Shown here in pieces: positions 43,447 through 51,852 of a DNA stretch of 64,000 bases. Numbering within the stretch: the first letter of the stretch is position 1; every line of letters starts with the position of its first letter. The translations under genes and the position numbers were made by a program. The notes under the pieces are model-generated. The model had not been told where the DNA came from and did no database searches. It worked only from the letters and a program-made list of their open reading frames with translations. Location: NCBI RefSeq assembly GCF_024137025.1, contig NZ_JAMYJR010000010.1, positions 124,001-188,000 of the forward strand. The letters are read 5' to 3'. Origin of the DNA: Paractinoplanes aksuensis (GTDB lineage: Bacteria; Actinomycetota; Actinomycetes; Mycobacteriales; Micromonosporaceae).

Positions 43447-44847
43447 TCACATCAAATAGTCGGAGAGGCTGCGGGGGACGTACTTGCCGCGACCGGCGCG
43501 GCCCGTGTACTCGCCGCCGCGGCTGATGACCTCGCCGCGGGACAGGACCGTGTCGACCTTGCCGTCGATCTCCCAGCCCTCCCAGGCCGAGTGGTCCATG
43601 TTCATGTGGTGGGTCTCGACGCTGATCCGGGTGCGCCCGTTCGGGTCGTAGAGCACGATGTCGGCGTCCGAGCCGGGCGCGATGATGCCCTTGCGCGGGT
43701 ACATGCCGAACATGCGGGCGGGCGTGGTCGCGATCGTCTCGACCCAGCGCGCCAGCGACAGCTTGCCGTCGACGACGCCCTGATAGAGCAGATCGACCCG
43801 GTGCTCGACGCTGCCGATGCCGTTCGGGATCTTCGAGAAGTCGCCCAGCCCGAGCTCTTTCTGGTCCTTCATGCAGAACGGGCAGTGGTCGGTCGACACC
43901 ACCGACAGGTCGTTGGTGCGCAGGCCCTGCCACAGGTCGGCCCGGTGGGTCTCGTGCTTGCTGCGCAGCGGGGTCGAGCAGACCCACTTAGCGCCCTCGA
44001 AGCCGGGCGCGCCGAGCTGGTCCTCCAGCGTCAGGTACAGGTATTGCGGGCAGGTCTCGGCGAAGACGTTGCGACCCAGGTCGCGGGCCGCCTTCACCTG
44101 TTCCAGGGCCTTGGACGCGCTCAGGTGCACGATGTAGAGCGGGCAGTCGGCGGCCACACTGGCCAGCCAGATGGCCCGGCTGGTGGCCTCGGCCTCGAGC
44201 TCCTGCGGGCGGGTCAGGCCGTGGTTGATCGGGTCGGTCTCGCCGCGTTCGAGGGCCTGCTTGACCAGGACGTCGATGGCCGGCCCGTTCTCGGCGTGCA
44301 TCATGATCATGGCGCCGTTGTCGCGGGCCTTCTGCATGGCCCGCAGGATCTGGCCGTCGTCGGAGTAGAAGACGCCCGGGTAGGCCATGAACAGCTTGAA
44401 GCTCGTGATGCCTTCCGTGCCGACGAGCTGGTCCATGGCCTTGAGGGCGTCGTCGTCCACGCCGCCCAGGATCATGTGGAAGCCGTAGTCGATGTGGCAG
44501 TTGCCGTCGGCCTTGGCGTGCCACGCGGCCAGCCCGTCCGGCACGACCTCGCCGTACCGCTGAACCGCGAAATCGATGATCGTGGTCGTGCCGCCGATCG
44601 CCGCCGCCTTGGTGCCGGTGTCGAACGTGTCGCTGGCCGCCGTGCCGCCGAAGGGCAGCTGCATGTGGGTGTGGGCGTCGACGCCGCCCGGGATCACGTA
44701 CTTGCCGGTGGCGTCGATGACCTCCGGCCCGTCCGGCGCCTGTCCGGGTGCGAAGATCGCGGCGATCGTCTCGCCGTCGACGAGCACGTCGGCCGCATAC
44801 GGTCCGGTCGGGCCGATGACCGTCCCGCCCTTGATCAGGATGCTCAC
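43447..44847 (-). CDS. hydA: dihydropyrimidinase / D-hydantoinase
   Basis: A 466-residue amidohydrolase that opens dihydropyrimidine or hydantoin rings to N-carbamoyl amino acids. All binuclear metal ligands are visible: His59 and His61 in VDAHTHMQLP, the carboxylated Lys151 in FKLFMAYPG, His184 in MMHAENG, His241 in VHLSAS and Asp320 in STDHCPF. The GTG at 44847 overlaps the stop of the upstream nitrilase-family gene. Its product is the expected substrate of that nitrilase. Confidence 0.95.
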   Translation of the reverse strand: MSILIKGGTVIGPTGPYAADVLVDGETIAAIFAPGQAPDGPEVIDATGKYVIPGGVDAHTHMQLPFGGTAASDTFDTGTKAAAIGGTTTIIDFAVQRYGEVVPDGLAAWHAKADGNCHIDYGFHMILGGVDDDALKAMDQLVGTEGITSFKLFMAYPGVFYSDDGQILRAMQKARDNGAMIMMHAENGPAIDVLVKQALERGETDPINHGLTRPQELEAEATSRAIWLASVAADCPLYIVHLSASKALEQVKAARDLGRNVFAETCPQYLYLTLEDQLGAPGFEGAKWVCSTPLRSKHETHRADLWQGLRTNDLSVVSTDHCPFCMKDQKELGLGDFSKIPNGIGSVEHRVDLLYQGVVDGKLSLARWVETIATTPARMFGMYPRKGIIAPGSDADIVLYDPNGRTRISVETHHMNMDHSAWEGWEIDGKVDTVLSRGEVISRGGEYTGRAGRGKYVPRSLSDYLM

Positions 44848-45683
44848 AGCTCCACCGTCCGGGTGTAGCTCTCGGGGCGGCGGTCGCGGTAGAACTGCCA
44901 GCGCTCGCGGACCGTCTTGATCAGGCCCAGGTCGAGGTCGCGGACGATCAGTTCGGGGTTGTGGGTGTCGCCGACCTCGCCCACGAACTTGCCCTCGGGG
45001 TCGACGAAGTAGCTCTGGCCGTAGAAGTCGTTGTCGCCCAGCGACTCGGTGCCGACCCGGTTGATCGCGCCGATGTAGTACTCGTTGGCCACCGCGCTGG
45101 CCGGCTGCTCGAGCTGCCACAGGTAGCTCGACAGGCCGCGGCTGGTGGCCGACGGGTTGAAGACGATCTGCGCCCCGCCCAGACCGAGCTCGCGCCAGCC
45201 CTCGGGGAAGTGCCGGTCGTAGCAGATGTAGACGCCGACCTTGCCCACCGCCGTGTCGAAGACGGGGTAGCCCAGGTTGCCGGGGCGGAAGTAGAACTTC
45301 TCCCAGAAGCCCTTCACCTGGGGGATGTGGTGCTTACGATATTTGCCCAGGTAGGAACCATCGGCGTCGACCACGGCGGCGGTGTTGTAGAGGACGCCCT
45401 CCTGCTCCTTCTCGTACATGGGCAGGACCATGACCATGCCTAGTTCGGCCGCCAGGGCCTGGAAGCGCTCGGTGGTCGGGCCGGGGATGGACTCGGCGTA
45501 CTCGTAGTACTCGGCCTCCTGGACCTGACAGAAGTACGGGCCGTAGAAGAGTTCCTGGAAGCAGATCACCTTCGCCCCCTGGGCGGCGGCGTCGCGGGCG
45601 TAGTCCTCGTGCGCCTTGATCATCGATTCTTTATCGCCCGTCCACGTCGTCTGGACGAGGGCGGCGCGAACGATGTCGCTCAT
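44844..45683 (-). CDS. nitrilase-superfamily hydrolase, beta-ureidopropionase-like
   Basis: A 279-residue carbon-nitrogen hydrolase. The catalytic triad is Glu44 (CFQELFYGP), Lys117 (YRKHHIP) and Cys154 (YICYDRHFP), with a supporting Glu in the loop after the Cys. The closing strands (RDLDLGLIKTVRERWQFYRD) match beta-ureidopropionase and N-carbamoyl amidohydrolases. It should convert N-carbamoyl-beta-alanine to beta-alanine with CO2 and ammonia. The ATG at 45683 has GAGAGGGGC upstream. It is the first gene of the operon, so the promoter lies in the gap to the divergent MocR gene. Confidence 0.93.
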   Translation of the reverse strand: MSDIVRAALVQTTWTGDKESMIKAHEDYARDAAAQGAKVICFQELFYGPYFCQVQEAEYYEYAESIPGPTTERFQALAAELGMVMVLPMYEKEQEGVLYNTAAVVDADGSYLGKYRKHHIPQVKGFWEKFYFRPGNLGYPVFDTAVGKVGVYICYDRHFPEGWRELGLGGAQIVFNPSATSRGLSSYLWQLEQPASAVANEYYIGAINRVGTESLGDNDFYGQSYFVDPEGKFVGEVGDTHNPELIVRDLDLGLIKTVRERWQFYRDRRPESYTRTVEL

Positions 45684-45860
45684 GAGTGCCCCTCTCATTG
45701 ATGCCTGGGCGCGGTGGAAGCGCCTGTGATCGTGTGTCTACTCCCCGTCATACCAGCTGCGCTAGGCCTTGAATGTCGGCTTCGGATGCCGTAGGACACT
45801 AATGACACACATCGAGGCGAACAATTGCCTGGTTGTAACGGACTGTTTCGGAGAGGTAAT
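45684..45860. promoter_or_regulatory. divergent promoter region of catabolic operon and MocR gene
   Basis: This 177-bp gap drives both directions. It is A/T enriched around 45770-45845 (ggacactaatgacacacatcg; gaacaattgcctggttgtaac). The second segment contains the inverted pair acaa...ttgt about 15 bp apart. MocR proteins often bind such regions between divergent genes, but I cannot prove a specific site. Confidence 0.45.
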
Positions 45861-47234
45861 TTGCTCGCGCTGATCACCGGGGCGGTCGACGACCGCAGCG
45901 CCCGGGGCATCGCCGCGGCCGTGAGCCGCCTGGTGACCGCCGGGCAGCTGCCGGCCGGCACCCGGCTGCCGACCGTCCGCGACGTCGCGCGCGAGCTCGG
46001 GGTCAGCCCGACCACGATCAGCGAGGCGTGGCGCAGCCTGACCCGGGCCGGCGCCATCGAGACCCGGGGCCGGTCGGGCACGTACGTGGCCGCGCCGATG
46101 CTGCCCCGGCAGCGGCTGCGCTACTCCCAACTGGGCGGGGCCGCGGCCGCGTCACTCGACCTGTCCACCGGCATCCCCGACCACGACCTGCTGCCCGACC
46201 TGACCGACGCGCTCAAGCGGATGGGTGACGGGCGCCTGACCTCCAGCTATCTTGACGAACCGGTGCTGCCGGCCCTGGAAGCCGTGCTGCGCGAGCGCTG
46301 GCCGTTCCCGCCCGAGCGGCTGACCGTGGTCGACGGTGCCCTCGACGCCCTCGACCGGCTGATCGGCGAGGTGGTGCGGTTCGGCGACCACGTGGTGGTC
46401 GAGAACCCGGCCTTCCCGCCGCTGCTCGACCTGCTGCAGACGGTCGGGGCCACGGTGGTCGGCGTGCCGATGGACGCGTCCGGGATGCTCGCGGCGGGCC
46501 TGCGGCGGGTGCTGTCGGACTATCCCGCGGTTGCCGTGTTCCTGCAGCCCCGGGCCCACAACCCGACCGGCGTGAGCATGTCGTCCTCGCGGGCGGCGTC
46601 GCTGGCCGAGGTGCTGGGCGACTTCCCCGGCGTGCTGGTGATCGAGGACGACCACGCGGGCGACATCGCCACCGCCGGCCCGGTCAGCCTCGGCCGGCTG
46701 CTGCCGGAGCGCACGGTCCACATCGCCAGCTTCTCGAAGTCGCACGGGCCCGACCTGCGTCTGGCCGCGGTCGGTGGGCCGGCCAGTGTCATCGGCCCGG
46801 TGGCCGACCGGCGGCTGCTCGGGCCGGGCTGGTCGAGCCGGCTGCTGCAGGGGGTGCTGCTCGACCTGCTGACCGATCCGGTGGCCACGGCTCAGATCCG
46901 CAAGGCCCGCGACGCGTACGCAGCCCGGCGGGCGGCCCTGCTCGGTGCGCTGCACGAGCGGGGTGTGACCGCGACCGCGGCCGACGGCATCAACCTGTGG
47001 ATGGCCGTCGACGACCAGCAGATCGCCCTGGTCACGCTGGCCGCCCACGGCATCGCCGTCTCACCCGGCGCCCCCTTCTGCGTGACGCCGCTGGAGAGCG
47101 ACCATGTTCGGGTGACAGCCGGGCTGGTCGCCGAGGGCGTCGACGCGCTGGCCGACGCGCTGGCCGCGGCGGCCCTGTCGGACAGCCGCGGCAGTGGCCC
47201 ACGAGCCCGTCCGCACCCGCGAGGCTGGCGATGA
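45861..47234 (+). CDS. MocR-type regulator (GntR helix-turn-helix fused to aminotransferase domain)
   Basis: A 457-residue fusion. The N-terminal winged helix (PAGTRLPTVRDVARELGVSP, then TISEAWRSLTRAGAIETRG) is GntR-like; the rest is a fold-type I aminotransferase with the PLP lysine in SFSKSHGPDL. MocR proteins sense PLP plus an amine or amino acid. It probably senses a beta-alanine-like intermediate of the divergent operon. I take TTG at 45861 as start, because GGAGAGGT lies seven bases upstream; no ATG or GTG in frame has a comparable site. The aminotransferase gene follows after 19 bp. Confidence 0.9.
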   Translation: MLALITGAVDDRSARGIAAAVSRLVTAGQLPAGTRLPTVRDVARELGVSPTTISEAWRSLTRAGAIETRGRSGTYVAAPMLPRQRLRYSQLGGAAAASLDLSTGIPDHDLLPDLTDALKRMGDGRLTSSYLDEPVLPALEAVLRERWPFPPERLTVVDGALDALDRLIGEVVRFGDHVVVENPAFPPLLDLLQTVGATVVGVPMDASGMLAAGLRRVLSDYPAVAVFLQPRAHNPTGVSMSSSRAASLAEVLGDFPGVLVIEDDHAGDIATAGPVSLGRLLPERTVHIASFSKSHGPDLRLAAVGGPASVIGPVADRRLLGPGWSSRLLQGVLLDLLTDPVATAQIRKARDAYAARRAALLGALHERGVTATAADGINLWMAVDDQQIALVTLAAHGIAVSPGAPFCVTPLESDHVRVTAGLVAEGVDALADALAAAALSDSRGSGPRARPHPRGWR

Positions 47235-47253
47235 CCTTTCGAGAGGACTGACC

Positions 47254-48555
47254 ATGAGCGATGACCTGCTGGCCCGCCACCGCGCCGTCATGCCGGGCTG
47301 GATGCCGATCTATTACGGCGACGACGCGTTGGAGATCGTCAGTGGCTCGGGCCGCCGCGTCACGGCCTCCGACGGCCGTACCTATCTGGACTTTTTCGGT
47401 GGCGTGCTGACCAACATGATCGGGTACGACATCGCCGAGATCAACGAGGCCGTGCAGCGTCAGCTGGCCACGGGTGTCGTGCACACCTCGACGCTGTACC
47501 TGATCCGGCAGCAGGTCGAGCTGGCCGAGAAGATCGCCCGGGTCTCCGGCATCCCCGACGCGCGCGTGTTCTTCACCAACTCGGGCAGCGAGGCCAACGA
47601 GGCCGCGCTGCTGATGGCCGCGAACGTACGCCGCTCCAACCAGATCCTGGCCGTCAAGAACAGCTACCACGGCCGGACTTTCGCCACCATGGCCGTCACC
47701 GGGCACCGCTCCTGGTCGTCGAGCTCGCTGAGCCCGTTGCAGGTGCAGTGGCTGGCCTCCGGCGACCGGTTGCGCGGGCGGATGGCCGGGCTGGCCGACG
47801 GCGACGTCCTCGAGGCGGCGGTCGACGATCTGCGCGAGGTGCTGGCCACGGTCACCGCCGGGGACGTGGCCGCGCTGATCGCCGAACCGATCCAGGGGGT
47901 CGGCGGGTTCGTGGCCGGGCCCGACGGGGTGCTGGGGGCGTACCAGAAGGTTCTGACCGAGACCGGCATCCTGCTGATCGCCGACGAGGTGCAGACGGGC
48001 TGGGGCCGCACCGGCGAGCACTTCTGGGGTTACCAGGCCCACGGCGTCACGCCCGATCTGCTGACGTTCGCCAAGGGCATCGGCAACGGCTTCGCGCTGG
48101 GTGGTGTGGTCGGCCGGGCCGAGGTGATGAACGCGGTGCCGGCGATCAGCTTCTCCACGTTCGGCGGCAACCCGCTCTCGATGGCGGCCGGTACCGCGGT
48201 GCTCGACTACGTGCTCGACCACGATCTGCAGGCCAACGCGGCCCGGATCGGCGCGATCCTCCTCGACGGACTGCGCGCGCTCGACCTGCCGAGTTTGGGC
48301 GAAGTGCGGGGAAAGGGGCTGATGATCGGCGTGGAAATCGTCCGGCCGGGCACGAACGAGCCCGACGCGGCGGCCACGGTGCGTGTCTTCGACGAGTGCC
48401 GGGCCGGCGGTCTGCTGGTCGGCAAGGGCGGTCTCTACGGCAACGTGCTGCGGATGGGACCGCCGTTGACGCTGACCGAGGCCGAGGCTCACGAGGGACT
48501 GTCCATCCTCACCGGCGCTCTGTCGCGCGTGGACGCGGAGGCGCGCATAAGCTGA
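47254..48555 (+). CDS. class III aminotransferase (beta-alanine/AGXT2-like)
   Basis: A 433-residue PLP enzyme. Seen: FFTNSGSEANEAALL (phosphate-binding loop), NSYHGRTFATM, the PLP-stacking LIADEVQTGWGRTG and the Schiff-base lysine in TFAKGIGNGF near residue 274. The class includes beta-alanine:pyruvate and 4-aminobutyrate transaminases. Beta-alanine produced by the divergent operon would be converted to malonate semialdehyde here, completing reductive pyrimidine breakdown. The ATG at 47254 follows GAGAGGACTG. A good terminator hairpin lies 20 bp after the stop. Confidence 0.92.
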   Translation: MSDDLLARHRAVMPGWMPIYYGDDALEIVSGSGRRVTASDGRTYLDFFGGVLTNMIGYDIAEINEAVQRQLATGVVHTSTLYLIRQQVELAEKIARVSGIPDARVFFTNSGSEANEAALLMAANVRRSNQILAVKNSYHGRTFATMAVTGHRSWSSSSLSPLQVQWLASGDRLRGRMAGLADGDVLEAAVDDLREVLATVTAGDVAALIAEPIQGVGGFVAGPDGVLGAYQKVLTETGILLIADEVQTGWGRTGEHFWGYQAHGVTPDLLTFAKGIGNGFALGGVVGRAEVMNAVPAISFSTFGGNPLSMAAGTAVLDYVLDHDLQANAARIGAILLDGLRALDLPSLGEVRGKGLMIGVEIVRPGTNEPDAAATVRVFDECRAGGLLVGKGGLYGNVLRMGPPLTLTEAEAHEGLSILTGALSRVDAEARIS

Positions 48556-48573
48556 CATCTGGTTACATCAACG

Positions 48574-48608
48574 AACGCCTCAGTCACTATCGGTGGCTGG
48601 GGCGTTTT
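48574..48608 (+). terminator. intrinsic terminator after the aminotransferase gene
   Basis: aacgcctcagtcac (48574-48587) pairs with gtggctggggcgtt (48593-48606) over 14 positions, two of them G-U, with the loop tatcg, and a run of four T follows. It sits directly after the aminotransferase stop at 48555. Confidence 0.75.
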
Positions 48609-48622
48609 GCGTCAACTGTAGA

Positions 48623-48701
48623 AACTTTTGAATTTCTCGATCAAAGTTCCCTTCCCTTCAAACGAAACACGTGCGTAACCTCATCGAACGATGTCGTTCG
48701 A
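48623..48701. promoter_or_regulatory. two palindromes in the leader of the exported isomerase-like gene
   Basis: An 18-bp perfect palindrome tcgaacgatgtcgttcga (48684-48701) touches the ribosome binding site aaggag. Upstream, aacttttga (48623-48631) faces tcaaagtt (48641-48648). Both lie in the A/T-rich stretch before the start at 48712. They are good operator candidates; the downstream one could also hide the ribosome binding site in RNA. Confidence 0.5.
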
Positions 48702-48711
48702 AGGAGAAGCA

Positions 48712-49620
48712 ATGCCGCAATCCCTGAACCGTCGCCAGCTTCTCGGCGCCGCGGCTGCCGCCGGGGCCGCTGCCACCATTGCTGTTCCCGGCGCCGCGCA
48801 CGCGGGCGGCTCGCACCACTCGTCCCGCCGCGTGCCCAAGGACCAGATCAGCGTGCAGCTCTACACGCTGCGCAACCAGCTCACCATCAACCTCGAGGAG
48901 AGCCTGGCCGAGCTGCGCGAGATCGGCTACACCCGGGTCGAGCACGCCGGCTTCGTCGGCCGCACCGCCGCACAGTTCCGGGCCGCCCTCAACGCCGCCG
49001 GCCTGCGCGCCACCTCGGGGCACGTCGGCATCCCGCAGCCGTTCAACGCCTCCACGTGGGAAGCCGCCCTGGAGGACGCGAACATCGTCGGCAACAAGTT
49101 CATCGTCCACCCGTTCTTCGGGCAGGGCGCCAACGGCCCGGTGCGCGACGCGGCCGTCTACCGCGCGTTCGCGGCCGACCTCAACAAGGCCGGCAAGCTG
49201 GCCCGGCGGGCCGGCATCTCGTTCGGCTACCACAACCACCACGCCGAGTTCTTCCGGCAGAACGGCACCAAGCTCACCGGCATGGACATCCTGTTCAACG
49301 AGACCGACAACAGGTACGTCCACTTCGAGGTCGACCTGTTCTGGGCCTTCCGCGGTGCGCACGACCCGGTCGACCTGATCAAGGAGAACCGCGGCCGCAT
49401 CAAGCAGGTCCACGTCAAGGACCTCGACATCAACGCCAGCTTCGCCGACGCCGGCGACGGGCTGATCGACTTCGGCCGCATCTTCGAGCACTCGAAGGAA
49501 GCCGGCCTGGTCGAGTACATCGTGGAGCGTGACGACGCCGGTTCGCCGCCGCGCACGCCCGCCGACGCACTAGTCACCGCCCAGCGCGCTTACACCTACC
49601 TGGAGGGGCTCCGTTTCTGA
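48712..49620 (+). CDS. Tat-exported sugar phosphate isomerase/epimerase-like protein
   Basis: A 302-residue protein with a Tat-type signal (NRRQLLGAAAAAGAAATIAV, cleavage near AHA). The mature part is an AP-endonuclease-2/xylose-isomerase-like TIM barrel with ISVQLYTLRNQL, IGYTRVEHAGFVG, SFGYHNHHAEF, YVHFEVDLFWAF, KQVHVKDLDI and EYIVERDDAG, which supply the metal ligands. The family interconverts ketoses, often 3-keto-sugars when secreted. The ATG at 48712 follows aaggag. The stop overlaps the start of the next gene (TGATG), which suggests joint work on extracellular sugars. Confidence 0.9.
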   Translation: MPQSLNRRQLLGAAAAAGAAATIAVPGAAHAGGSHHSSRRVPKDQISVQLYTLRNQLTINLEESLAELREIGYTRVEHAGFVGRTAAQFRAALNAAGLRATSGHVGIPQPFNASTWEAALEDANIVGNKFIVHPFFGQGANGPVRDAAVYRAFAADLNKAGKLARRAGISFGYHNHHAEFFRQNGTKLTGMDILFNETDNRYVHFEVDLFWAFRGAHDPVDLIKENRGRIKQVHVKDLDINASFADAGDGLIDFGRIFEHSKEAGLVEYIVERDDAGSPPRTPADALVTAQRAYTYLEGLRF

Positions 49621-51698
49621 TGCTTCGTCGTCTGGCAGTTCTCAGTGTCGCGGGGGCGGCCTTGCTGGTCACCCCCTCAGTGGCCGTGGCCGGTGGCGGA
49701 TCCGCCAACCAGCCGCTGCCGCCGTCCTCCGACTTCCAGAAGGTCACCCTCAACGACTTCCCGGGTGAGCCCATCGCCCTCGCCGTGCTGCCCGACCGGC
49801 GGGTGCTGCACACCGCTCGCGGCGGCGAGGTCCGCATCCACGAGCCCGCCACCGGCCGTAACGTGCTGGCCGCGAACATCCCGGTCTACCTGCACGACGA
49901 AGAGGGTGTGCAGGGCATCGCGATCGACCCGGACTTCAAGCGCAACAACTGGGTCTACGTCTACTACTCTCCGGTGCTGAACACCCCCAAGGACGACCCG
50001 CTGACCCCGCAGGTCAACGAGGGTGACGCGCCCGCCGAGGGCACCCCGGCCGACTTCGCGCCGTTCAAGGGCCACCTCCAGCTGTCGCGCTTCAAGCTGC
50101 AGGGCAGCACGCTCAACCTGCGCACCGAGCAGAAGATCATGCAGGTGCCGGTCGACCGCGGCTGGTGCTGCCACGTCGGCGGCAAGATCGATTTCGACAG
50201 CAAGGGCAACCTGTTGCTGTCCACCGGCGACGACAGCAACCCGTTCTTCTCGAGCGGCTACGTGCCGATCGACGAGCGGGCCAACCGCAACCCGGTGTTC
50301 GACGCTCAGCGCACCTCGGCCAACACCAACGACCTGCGCGGCAAGGTCCTGCGGATCAAGGTCAGCGCGAACGGCCGCTACACGATCCCCAAGGGCAACC
50401 TGTTCAAGCAGGGGACGCCCAAGACCAAGCCCGAGATCTACGCGATGGGCCTGCGCAACCCGTTCCGGTTCACCATCGACCCCAAGACCGACGTCATCTA
50501 CCTCGGTGACTACTCGCCGGACGCGCAGCAGCCGAACCCGGCCCGCGGCCCGGCCGGGCACGGGCGCTGGCTGGCCATCGACAAGCCGGCCAACTACGGC
50601 TGGCCGTACTGCGCCGACGCCGACAAGCCTTATGTGGACTACGACTTCGCCACCGGCACCTCGGGCGCGGCGTTCAACTGCGCGGCGCCGGTCAATCAGT
50701 CGCCCCACAACACCGGCCTGACCAAGCTGCCGCCGGTCGAGAAGGCCGAGATCGCCTACACCTACACCGCCAGCGCGGAGTTCCCCGAGCTCGGCACCGG
50801 TGGCATCGGCCCGATGGGCGGCCCGGCCTACGACTACGACAAGAGGTCGAAGTCGGCGACCAAGTGGCCGGCCGCGTTCGACGGCAAGCCTCTGTTCGCC
50901 GAGTGGACCCGCGACTGGGTCAAGGCGCTCACGCTCGACCGGCGCAACCAGGTCACCAAGGTCGAGTCGGTGCTGCCCGACCTCGTCTTCGACAACCCGA
51001 TGGACCTCGAGTTCGGCCCCGACGGCGCGCTCTACGTCCTCGAGTACGGCGACGGCTACTTCGCCGAGAACCCGGACGCCCAGCTGTCCCGGTTCGACTA
51101 CGTGCGCGGCAACCGCACGCCGATCGCCAAGATGACGGCCACGCCGACCTCGGGCCAGGCGCCGCTGACGGTGCAGTTCTCGAGCGCCGGCACGACCGAC
51201 CCGGACGGCGACGCCCTGCGGTACGAGTGGTACCTGGACAACGACAACCGGGTCGACTCGCGTTCGCCCAACCCGACGTTCACCTACACCAAGAACGGCA
51301 ACTACCGCCCGACGCTGAAGGTGACCGACCGCACCGGCCGGTCCTCCTCGGCCGAGGTGCGGCTGCCGGTCGGCACGGCGGCCCCGGTCGTCACGTTCGT
51401 CACCCCGCAGGAAGGCCAGCCGTTCGCGTTCGGCGACACGGTGAACTTCGAGGTGACGGTGACCGACGACGCGCCGGTCGACTGCTCGCGGGTCACGGTG
51501 ACCTACGTCCTCGGGCACGACCAGCACGGCCACCCGCTGTCCACCGCCTCCGGCTGCACCGGTTCGATCGTCACGTTCCTCGACGCCGGTCACGCCGGCG
51601 CCGACAACTTGACCGGTGTGTTCGTGGCTTCCTACACCGACACGGGCGACCCGGCCCAGACCGGCACGGCGACCGTCGTGCTGCAACCCAGCAACTGA
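49620..51698 (+). CDS. secreted PQQ-dependent sugar dehydrogenase-like protein with PKD domain
   Basis: A 692-residue exported protein. After a signal peptide (ending SVAVA), residues ~35-500 form a six-bladed propeller of the GSDH family (GEPIALAVLPDRRVLHTARG, GVQGIAIDPDFKRNNWVYVY, GKIDFDSKGNLLLSTGDDSN, MGLRNPFRFTIDPKTD, PMDLEFGPDGALYVLEYG). A PKD domain (~505-590: TPTSGQAPLTVQFSSAGTTD) and an Ig-like end domain follow. It probably oxidises extracellular sugars and binds a polymer through PKD. Coupled to the isomerase-like gene, it ends at a strong terminator. Confidence 0.9.
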   Translation: MLRRLAVLSVAGAALLVTPSVAVAGGGSANQPLPPSSDFQKVTLNDFPGEPIALAVLPDRRVLHTARGGEVRIHEPATGRNVLAANIPVYLHDEEGVQGIAIDPDFKRNNWVYVYYSPVLNTPKDDPLTPQVNEGDAPAEGTPADFAPFKGHLQLSRFKLQGSTLNLRTEQKIMQVPVDRGWCCHVGGKIDFDSKGNLLLSTGDDSNPFFSSGYVPIDERANRNPVFDAQRTSANTNDLRGKVLRIKVSANGRYTIPKGNLFKQGTPKTKPEIYAMGLRNPFRFTIDPKTDVIYLGDYSPDAQQPNPARGPAGHGRWLAIDKPANYGWPYCADADKPYVDYDFATGTSGAAFNCAAPVNQSPHNTGLTKLPPVEKAEIAYTYTASAEFPELGTGGIGPMGGPAYDYDKRSKSATKWPAAFDGKPLFAEWTRDWVKALTLDRRNQVTKVESVLPDLVFDNPMDLEFGPDGALYVLEYGDGYFAENPDAQLSRFDYVRGNRTPIAKMTATPTSGQAPLTVQFSSAGTTDPDGDALRYEWYLDNDNRVDSRSPNPTFTYTKNGNYRPTLKVTDRTGRSSSAEVRLPVGTAAPVVTFVTPQEGQPFAFGDTVNFEVTVTDDAPVDCSRVTVTYVLGHDQHGHPLSTASGCTGSIVTFLDAGHAGADNLTGVFVASYTDTGDPAQTGTATVVLQPSN

Positions 51699-51707
51699 CG
51701 TAACACG

Positions 51708-51742
51708 TTCAGGGGCCGGCAGGCGTTCTGCCGGCCCCTGAA
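51708..51742 (+). terminator. strong hairpin terminator
   Basis: ttcaggggccggcag (51708-51722) and ctgccggcccctgaa (51728-51742) form a perfect 15-bp stem with the loop gcgtt, directly after the stop at 51698. No long T-run follows, as often in high-GC genomes. It ends the isomerase/dehydrogenase operon. Confidence 0.8.
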
Positions 51743-51755
51743 CTTACGTTCTGCC

Positions 51756-51775
51756 GAACCTTCGGTGACCGAATC
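51756..51775. promoter_or_regulatory. conserved motif upstream of Pit copy 1
   Basis: gaaccttcggtgaccgaatc matches the motif before the second Pit copy at 15 of 20 positions, with all differences isolated. It contains the palindrome ttcggtgaccgaa. Its shared position 80-90 bp before each transporter suggests a common control site. Confidence 0.5.
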
Positions 51776-51852
51776 GTCACACCGTGGCGAAACATTGATG
51801 TGTTATCAACAGCACTCTTTCAGGAAACTCTCATCGGAGCGACGCTGACGGG

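Noticed and set aside
45861-47234. A second metabolic aminotransferase in the pyrimidine locus
   Set aside because: The N-terminal GntR winged helix shows a MocR-type regulator; the enzyme fold serves as the sensor.
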